Source: Phallusia mammillata
Taxonomy: Eukaryota; Chordata; Ascidiacea; Phlebobranchia; Ascidiidae
Assembly (NCBI GenBank): GCA_003260075.1
Contig: QLIY01000039.1
Span: 248,001 to 312,000 of the forward strand
DNA: 64,000 nucleotides
Direction: 5' to 3'
The notes under the pieces are model-generated. The model was not told where the DNA came from and ran no database searches. It saw nothing but the letters and a program-made list of their open reading frames with translations. How positions within the stretch are numbered: the stretch's first letter is position 1; each line of letters begins with the position of its first letter. Position numbers and translations under genes: made by a program. This document shows positions 48,901 through 64,000 of this stretch, piece after piece.

Positions 48901-49114
48901 AATAACCACTTGTGCTTCCAGAAATTTCTGTGGCTGTTCTGTAGCCCTTGGAACCACTCTGGGCACAAAACTGAAGTTTGATTTCGGCACAAACGAACGT
49001 GAAGAATATAAAACATCGAAATTTGGATGGAAAAAGGTGTTTCGCAAGAGGCGCCCTCAAAACAGAAGCTTCGATAACCCAGTGATGAATATAAACTTGA
49101 ACCCGGACATCTAA
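21601..49114 (+). CDS. ATRN: Attractin-like transmembrane receptor (29 exons, complete apart from an assembly duplication)
   Basis: Exons: 21601-21675, 22166-22269, 22726-22812, 23115-23228, 24227-24346, 25068-25105, 26186-26366, 26839-26929, 27298-27547, 28083-28248, 29195-29411, 30859-30940, 32482-32555, 33076-33168, 34019-34140, 34935-35058, 35790-35987, 37053-37229, 37748-37891, 39062-39152, 39597-39649, 40052-40146, 40701-40794, 42139-42278, 43768-43823, 44327-44405, 47166-47273, 48067-48158, 48922-49114. With the 71-bp repeat in exon 11 counted once, the total is 3387 nt, 1128 aa, in frame. Order: signal peptide 1-23, EGF, CUB, Kelch propeller, PSI/cysteine-rich, two laminin-EGF, membrane-proximal region, one TM (about 958-985), cytoplasmic tail. 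The tail motif [12 protein letters not shown] matches attractin/ATRNL1. Mammalian attractin acts at the cell surface in pigment (agouti) signalling and myelin maintenance. No C-type lectin domain was found. ATRN versus ATRNL1 cannot be separated here. Confidence 0.92.
22525..22577. repeat. C53 homopolymer
   Basis: Intron 2 of the attractin gene. No duplicated flank found. Long proline reading frames across it are an artefact of the homopolymer. Likely a sized gap. Confidence 0.7.
23305..23472. mobile_element. hAT-type MITE, 168 bp
   Basis: Starts CAGTGGTTCTTAACC and ends TAAGAACCCCTG. Exact 8-bp duplication CATTAGAC at 23297-23304 and 23473-23480. Attractin intron 4. Confidence 0.9.
24058..24080. 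repeat. (TA)n microsatellite
   Basis: About 11 uninterrupted TA units in attractin intron 4. Confidence 0.95.
24677..24999. mobile_element. hAT-type MITE, 323 bp
   Basis: Starts CAGGGGAGTGCAACC and ends GGTTGCACATCCCTG, with GGGCCGCATTTGGCCCGCGG near the right end. Exact 8-bp duplication TTTTAGCT at 24669-24676 and 25000-25007. Attractin intron 5. Confidence 0.92.
25219..25424. repeat. Direct repeat, period 123, joined by C38 at 25304-25341
   Basis: Copies start GGTGAAAATGATCACAC and differ by a GT indel and substitutions. Attractin intron 6. Confidence 0.9.
25620..25802. mobile_element. pogo/Tc1-like MITE, 183 bp
   Basis: TIRs CAGTAAACCTTGATTAA and TTAACAGAGGTTTACTG, flanked by TA on both sides (25618-25619, 25803-25804). 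Same family as elements at 33567 and 49601. Attractin intron 6. Confidence 0.88.
25928..26122. repeat. Direct repeat, period 103, joined by C10 at 26021-26030
   Basis: Copies start ACAGACCTTAATATTTTTC. Attractin intron 6, about 60 bp before exon 7. Confidence 0.9.
26540..26620 (+). mobile_element. SINE hairpin-tail copy, diverged
   Basis: GGCTTGGTGAATATTTTAATG...GGTGAAATACACTCAACTC matches the module listed at 8916-9006 with several substitutions. Attractin intron 7. Confidence 0.55.
28257..29085. repeat. Direct repeat, period 499, joined by C10 at 28746-28755
   Basis: Copies start ACCAAATAAGACAACGG. They stay similar for about 300 bp, then differ: the first copy gains a hAT-like left end (CAGGGGTGCACAACCT at 28676) and a short TA repeat before the C tract. 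Within the unit, ACTAGTGATGTACTGAAAAT resembles another hAT terminus. Attractin intron 10. Confidence 0.85.
29237..29370 (+). repeat. 71-bp-period duplication inside attractin Kelch exon 11, joined by C10 at 29298-29307
   Basis: Both copies start GATGTCGCTGCTGAACGG. Read straight through, the first copy passes into prolines and then a stop after the tract. Dropping one unit restores exon 11 (29195-29411, 146 nt) and the phase of all later exons. The copies differ by CTCTGTGGAGCCG versus GGATGTAGAGCCA. Confidence 0.92.
29506..29797. mobile_element. hAT-type MITE, 292 bp
   Basis: Starts CAGTGGTCCTTAACTGG and ends GTTGAGAACCACTG. Exact 8-bp duplication ACCTAAAC at 29498-29505 and 29798-29805. 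Attractin intron 11. Confidence 0.92.
29855..30060. mobile_element. Composite SINE: tRNA-like part plus hairpin tail
   Basis: 29868-29935 holds a tRNA-like sequence in reverse (GACGAATCCCGATCAGG ... CCAGGCCATTCGGC) matching a forward copy at 20026-20085. 29937-30060 holds the TTCAACGTTGCGCAGCT ... GACTTGGTGATTG tail module. Confidence 0.6.
30057..30932 (+). repeat. Direct repeat, period 446, joined by C10 at 30493-30502, with a truncated copy of attractin exon 12
   Basis: The first copy ends inside a duplicate of exon 12 (from 30419). The second contains the complete exon 12 (30859-30940). The exon copies differ by two amino-acid changes (A/T, S/T) and one silent change, as two alleles would. 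Confidence 0.9.
31074..31384. mobile_element. hAT-type MITE, 311 bp (nested)
   Basis: Starts CAGGGGTCGGCAACGCC and ends GGTTGCCGACCCCCTG. Exact 8-bp duplication TAATAGGA at 31066-31073 and 31385-31392. Inserted into the older element at 30991-32398. Confidence 0.93.
31518..32226 (+). repeat. Dispersed repeat with GGGTCCCCTTCCCTGAAGGG head, longest copy
   Basis: Same family as 15778-16375. The 3' part contains GTGTGGGGACCCATGAG and ends near GCCACCCTTCTAGTTT. Nested in the hAT element of intron 12. Confidence 0.75.
32925..33062 (+). mobile_element. SINE hairpin-tail copy, well preserved
   Basis: CAACGTTGCGCAGCTATTACC, CTTGGTGGCTGTTTTAGCG, then TTTCACCAAGCGAAATAAAC and TCAACTT. Ends 13 nt before attractin exon 14. 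Confidence 0.75.
33567..33645. mobile_element. pogo-like MITE, left part
   Basis: CAGTAAACCTCGTTTAATCC starts at 33567 after TA. A matching inner segment GGCGAAGATCCGGATTAACC recurs at about 33905, beyond the Penelope fragment. Attractin intron 14. Confidence 0.6.
33694..33885 (+). mobile_element. Penelope-like element tail fragment with hammerhead-like core
   Basis: Matches the tail at 59040-59130 in reverse. CTGATGA at 33773-33779 and GAAA at 33801-33804 flank a foldable stem with loop GTAT. The flanks ATTTTTATTCCGACG and ATCCGAATAAAAAT can pair as a closing stem. Ends CTTGATATTATGCCTGGCAG, shared with 59876 and 60047. Attractin intron 14. Confidence 0.75.
34655..34790 (+). repeat. 3' fragment of the dispersed repeat
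   Basis: TTGTGTGGAGACCTATTCG and TTTTTGCTTGTAAAAACG correspond to the 3' part of the copies at 15778 and 31518. Attractin intron 15. Confidence 0.5.
35535..35755 (+). mobile_element. tRNA-derived SINE lacking its tRNA part
   Basis: GGGATCAGCCCTGAAGTG, then GGCGATCCCCTACTACGAAG, then the tail GGTGACCTGCTTGATTCAG and GCCTTTAATAGGCCTGG. The tRNA-like A and B boxes are deleted. It ends about 35 bp before exon 17 of attractin. Confidence 0.65.
36077..36384. mobile_element. hAT-type element, about 308 bp
   Basis: Starts CAGTGGTTCTCAGCATTTC and ends GAAGAGAACCACTG. No clear target duplication; the right end lies next to the start of the next repeat. Attractin intron 17. Confidence 0.65.
36383..36750. 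repeat. Direct repeat, period 182, joined by C10 at 36555-36564
   Basis: Copies start GGCCTAGTTAAAACACTAGG. Differences include a CATAA insertion. Attractin intron 17. Confidence 0.9.
37310..37480 (-). mobile_element. tRNA-derived SINE, reverse orientation
   Basis: Contains GATGGGATTCGAACCCACGA, the reverse complement of a B box, and ATCGAATCAAGTCGGTCTC, the reverse of the SINE tail. A second allele-like copy is at 38345-38506. Confidence 0.7.
38187..38342. mobile_element. MITE shared with 62822-62957
   Basis: AAGGTGTTTTGGGGGACCG ... GGTCACCCAAACCAAACCTT. The copy at 62822-62957 is in reverse orientation. Short TIRs (AAGG...CCTT) in poly-A/T context. It is inside the displaced fragment. Confidence 0.65.
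38507..38654. repeat. Misplaced copy of the intron segment preceding attractin exon 22
   Basis: Matches 39895-40043 closely, about 1.4 kb upstream of its partner. Bounded on the left by a single n and on the right by C10 (38655-38664). After the tract comes TTCGGTGCATCACTAGT, the inverted partner of AGTGATGCACCGAA at 37918, that is, the right end of a hAT-like element cut by this insertion. Confidence 0.85.
39191..39490. mobile_element. hAT-type element, about 300 bp
   Basis: CAGTAGTTTTCAACC at the left and GGTTGAAAACCACTG at the right, with CCTTACA on both flanks. Attractin intron 20. Confidence 0.75.
39735..39940. repeat. Inverted-repeat element with GCACACTGTTTCGACCTATA arms
   Basis: 39737-39760 and the reverse complement at 39908-39935 (TTATAGGCCGAAACTGTGTG) flank GGTGATAAGGCATTGGCCGT. 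Related pieces lie at about 9900-9990 and 16605-16675. Attractin intron 21. Confidence 0.65.
40351..40608. repeat. Direct repeat, period 144, joined by C12 at 40483-40494
   Basis: Copies start TTTCTTTGTGTCTTAG. The second copy lacks about 22 bp present in the first (after TTTATACTT). Attractin intron 22. Confidence 0.88.
40876..41274. mobile_element. hAT-type element, 399 bp
   Basis: Starts CAGTGCTCTTCAACC and ends GGTTGAAGAGCACTG, a perfect 15-bp TIR. Flanking 8-mers TTTTAGAC and TTTTAGAG match 7 of 8. Attractin intron 23. Confidence 0.92.
41326..41648. repeat. Direct repeat, period 167, joined by C10 at 41483-41492
   Basis: Copies start ACGTAGAATAAGGTCGCC. Differences are substitutions and 1-2 nt indels. 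Attractin intron 23. Confidence 0.9.
41874..41984. repeat. Misplaced copy of 43330-43443
   Basis: Bounded on the left by a single n (41873) and on the right by C11 (41985-41995). Shares ACTCGAGACATGTTTGCTG and AACTTAAAACGTACAC with its partner 1.4 kb downstream. Attractin intron 23. Confidence 0.88.
42642..43241. mobile_element. Foldback element with about 70-bp terminal inverted repeats, interrupted by C84
   Basis: The left arm GGTAGAGCTATTACCACC...CCTCACGGGACATCC is the reverse complement of the right arm GGTGTCCCGTGAGG...GTAGCTCTACC, arms ending near TTTTCGATAGGTG / CACCTATGGAAAA. The centre (42714-43143) is doubled by a 251-bp-period repeat joined by C84 at 42881-42964. Attractin intron 24. 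Confidence 0.82.
43470..43735 (+). mobile_element. tRNA-derived SINE, best-preserved copy
   Basis: Head GGCGATCCCCAACTACGAAA. tRNA-like part with A box GTAGCTCAGTTGGTAGAACG and B box GGGATCGAATCCC. Tail GGAGACCGACTTGATGCGG and GCCTTCAATGGGCCTGATG. It ends about 30 bp before attractin exon 25. Not a functional tRNA, since the acceptor and anticodon arms do not fold properly. Confidence 0.8.
44936..45240. repeat. Direct repeat, period 208, joined by C11 at 45133-45143
   Basis: Copies start ACAAATTTTTGCAGTC. The second copy is itself cut off by C11 at 45241-45251, so this short contig is bounded by tracts on both sides. Attractin intron 26. Confidence 0.9.
45252..45622. repeat. Direct repeat, period 188, joined by C10 at 45430-45439
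   Basis: Copies start ACATTTATATTTAGTTTATC. Several substitutions and a short insertion separate them. Attractin intron 26. Confidence 0.9.
46355..46668. repeat. Direct repeat, period 162, joined by C10 at 46507-46516
   Basis: Copies start TGATGGCCGGTTTGC. Differences: CACAG/CACTG, GACCG/GATTG, CACCATGG/AACATGAA. Attractin intron 26. Confidence 0.9.
47465..47865. mobile_element. Two tRNA-derived SINE copies, one reversed (47465-47560) and one forward (47608-47865)
   Basis: The reverse copy carries GTGGGATTCGAACTCACGCC. The forward copy carries GTGTAGCTCATTTGGAAGAG, GTGGGTTCGAATCCCACC and the GGTGACCTGTCGATTCGG tail. Attractin intron 27. Confidence 0.72.
48758..49014 (+). repeat. Duplicated start of the last attractin exon, period 134, joined by C12 at 48880-48891
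   Basis: The first copy holds an acceptor and about 30 codons of the last exon (48788-48879). The second is the complete exon (48922-49114). Over the shared codons all differences seen are silent (for example TCG/TCT, GCG/GCC, ACT ACA/ACC ACT, TTG/CTG), so both copies have been under coding constraint, as expected for two alleles. Confidence 0.92.
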
Positions 49115-49600
49115 TACGTCTTTTTCATGTATTTTTTACATTACTTTATGCTGGTCTAATTATCTTCATTTTTATTTCGATTGATTTTTTGATATCATAA
49201 CTTTCGCGAGTTCTTTATCAGTTCCTTGACTATTCAGTTTTATTTTGTTTGTTAACATTACGATTAAAGTTCATTAATTTGGGTGTAAAAAGCGATTTTA
49301 ACGAACGAAGTAACTAGAGAAATGCTCAAAATGTTTTATTAGTAGACGCTGACATTAAGAATTGTTAAAATAAAAACAAAGTAGCACTAAGGTAGGCTAT
49401 AGCACCAACAAAGTTACCATCCTCGTACCAGTAAAACAGTATTTAATTCATGGATCTTTAACGGTGATCTGGTTTTTAGTTGGCTTGTTTAAACCCGCGT
49501 TTTGTACCCTTCAAATCAACCGAGCCTTGGTCCTTGTGGATCGAACCGTATTTTTTGCAAACTTATTATGCATTCAGGACTCATTATTATTTTTAAACTA

Positions 49601-49698
49601 CAGTAAACCTCGGTTAATCCGGACCGGTTTTGACCAAAAAACTTCCGGACTAGGCGAAGATATGGATTAACCGAATCCGGTTTAACCGAGGTTTACTC
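49601..49698. mobile_element. pogo-like MITE, 98 bp
   Basis: TIRs CAGTAAACCTCGGTTAATCC and GGTTTAACCGAGGTTTACT, preceded by TA. The inner part GGCGAAGATATGGATTAACC is shared with 33567-33645. Confidence 0.85.
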
Positions 49699-50057
49699 CA
49701 TGTTTCAACTGATCTTTCAAAACGTTTTTATCGCCTCTGTATGTTTCTCGAAGCAATTCTTGAACAGTTTTCTATCATTATGCATTCCTTTTCCAAATTC
49801 CAACCTTTGATAGCTAATTTGTACACGTTGCAATTTTGTGTATGATGTGCTCAATTCACATTCCGTTTTTTTCGTCACGTGAAGAAGCATGTATCTTTGT
49901 GCAATAAAATTCTTTCACGAAGTCGTTTAGCAACTTCAGCGACTGCAAAGGTTTTTGCTGCACGTTGCCATAGCTTAAAATCCCAAAAATGCTTAAATGT
50001 AGTTGTTTGAGCTTTAGGGCTGATTCAGAGATGAATGTATATTCAACTTTACTGATT

Positions 50058-50218
50058 AGTGGTCGAAATGGCAGTTCCCTATTACGAAGCTGACGTGTTC
50101 AGCATAGGAGGCAGGCAACTGTACCTGTGATTTAAATTTCGACAGGTTCACCCTTGAGCCTGATGTGTTGCTGAGTTCGGCTAATTTAGTACGACGCCTT
50201 CAATATGCCCAGCGTACC
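50058..50218 (+). mobile_element. tRNA-derived SINE copy with the tRNA part deleted
   Basis: CTATTACGAAGCTGACGTG head and GCCTTCAATATGCCCAGCG tail as in the copy at 43470. The central boxes are missing. Confidence 0.6.
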
Positions 50219-50486
50219 ATGATGGTAAATCTGGACGAAAAAATAATCGAAAGCGTGTCACAGTTTTTTCGACAGGTTCGTAGCCTAATCGTAAGTTTGC
50301 TGCAACGCATTTCTCCCTAATAACAGGTGAAGTGAGTTGCACGATGACTGTGAGAAGAAAATATCAATACACGGCAAGAATTATGAGCCTAAAACGTAAG
50401 AAACAATTAAAAAAAAACAAGGCAAAATCAATAAAATCCCGAACCCTATTTCTGGTCACTTTAGAAATCCTAACCCTATTTTCAGA

Positions 50487-50565
50487 ACTTGGTGATTGTT
50501 TTATTGCACTTATGTTGCTGTGTTTTTGCTTCCCCAAGCGAAATGATGTCAACTCAACTCAATAA
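50487..50565 (+). mobile_element. SINE hairpin-tail copy
   Basis: ACTTGGTGATTGTTTTATTG then CCCCAAGCGAAATGATGTC and CAACTCAACTCAATAAA. Confidence 0.65.
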
Positions 50566-51028
50566 ACATAAAAGTTCAATGTATTGTGTTCTGCTTGATG
50601 ATCTTTTCCCACAGCGCGAATCGCAGTGAATGTAAGGGACATTCCCTGATGTAAAATCATTTTGTTTTCTTTTTTTCTTTCGTTTTGGCTTATTTCTTTG
50701 TGATTCAAATAGCAAACACATTGCTATTTCTGTTTTCTGGCTTACTTTGTCGAGGGCCATTTAATCAAAAGTACTTCCGCCTGTTTTAAAAGTAAGGCCG
50801 TAAAGTTTTACCGTCTGTAGTTAGTTATGGGTTTCAATTTTAATTACTAACCTTAGCAAAGGATCTTTTTAGAAAATAAAATCTTAAATTTGCGATTTAA
50901 ATCATTATTTTAACTATTTAGTATTAGTTCTTTGTGTGTGGAAAGTTTTATTAGGTTTTAACGACGCTGAATTACTAAAGAACAAAGATACTTGGATAGT
51001 TTATATCCAGTGTTAAAAAGACAACAGG

Positions 51029-63811
<12,783 letters not shown>

Positions 63812-64000
63812 GTAAGTTTTTACTTAAATTTGGATGATCAAGTTATGCAGATAACACAATCACACAAAATTCAAACTGTCCAACCTGCATTTTAAACGAT
63901 AAAACCATTGTACACAAAGATCTTTTTGGTGACAAATTTCATCACTTCGTAGTCTGAATTCAACAAGTGTTTTTCAATTAATTATGGTATGCTTAACTAT

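Larger units (their letters stand above)
37748..49114 (+). other. Attractin exons 19-29: laminin-EGF, stalk, TM and cytoplasmic tail
   Basis: Exons 19-21 encode laminin-EGF modules ([28 protein letters not shown]). Exons 22-24 encode the membrane-proximal region. Exon 25 gives [19 protein letters not shown] and exon 26 [17 protein letters not shown], which together form the TM helix with a basic stop-transfer RRRR. Exons 27-29 give the cytoplasmic tail with [12 protein letters not shown], a Cys-rich [13 protein letters not shown] stretch and a basic [10 protein letters not shown] stretch, ending NPDI. Confidence 0.88.
49115..51028. other. Spacer between the attractin-like and ACAP-like genes
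   Basis: Contains a possible attractin polyadenylation signal AATAAA at 49369-49374, a pogo-like MITE (49601-49698), a SINE tail and head without tRNA part (50058-50218) and a hairpin-tail module (50487-50565). No gene recognised. The ACAP promoter should lie in its right part. Confidence 0.55.

Overview
This 64 kb window looks like a compact animal genome, most likely an invertebrate chordate such as an ascidian tunicate. That is inferred from AT-rich sequence, short multi-exon genes, strong divergence between apparent allelic copies, and the gene families present. No species marker was found. Genes were rebuilt exon by exon from GT/AG junctions with matching phase and from family-level protein similarity.

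Layout. (1) About 858-5145, minus: 5' part of a methyl-CpG-binding-domain (MBD) protein gene that runs off the left edge. (2) 8147-13818, plus: a complete 9-exon TBC-domain Rab GAP of the GRTP1 type, 365 aa. (3) 17433-20372, minus: a complete 3-exon short ABRA/STARS-like protein with a C-terminal Costars domain, 154 aa. (4) 21601-49114, plus: a complete 29-exon attractin-like single-pass receptor (signal peptide, EGF, CUB, Kelch, PSI, laminin-EGF, TM, conserved tail), about 1128 aa, lacking the C-type lectin domain of mammalian attractin. (5) 51029 to the right edge, plus: the first 17 exons of an ACAP-type Arf GAP (BAR, PH, ArfGAP); any ankyrin repeats lie outside. Nothing suggests these genes form one pathway. 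Genes 3 and 4 are head to head, about 1.2 kb apart.

Introns and spacers are full of transposon debris: at least eleven hAT-type elements, many with exact or near-exact 8-bp target duplications, one carrying a BED-like zinc-finger ORF; pogo-like MITEs; tRNA-derived SINEs; a conserved-hairpin SINE tail; a 5'-truncated Penelope-like element with a GIY-YIG domain and hammerhead-ribozyme-like cores; and a long-TIR foldback element.

The most unusual pattern is 34 homopolymer tracts (29 C, then 5 G near the right end), nearly all about 10 nt. Most sit exactly where the sequence jumps back 64-880 bp and repeats itself with allele-like differences. The best explanation is scaffold gaps written as C (G when reversed), with unmerged overlapping contig ends from two divergent haplotypes. 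Several hit exons: one makes a 71-bp frameshifting duplication in the attractin Kelch region, one duplicates the last attractin exon, and five scramble the ArfGAP exons. No convincing new molecular system was found. The hammerhead-bearing Penelope element, the lectin-less attractin and the MBD protein are the best biological leads.
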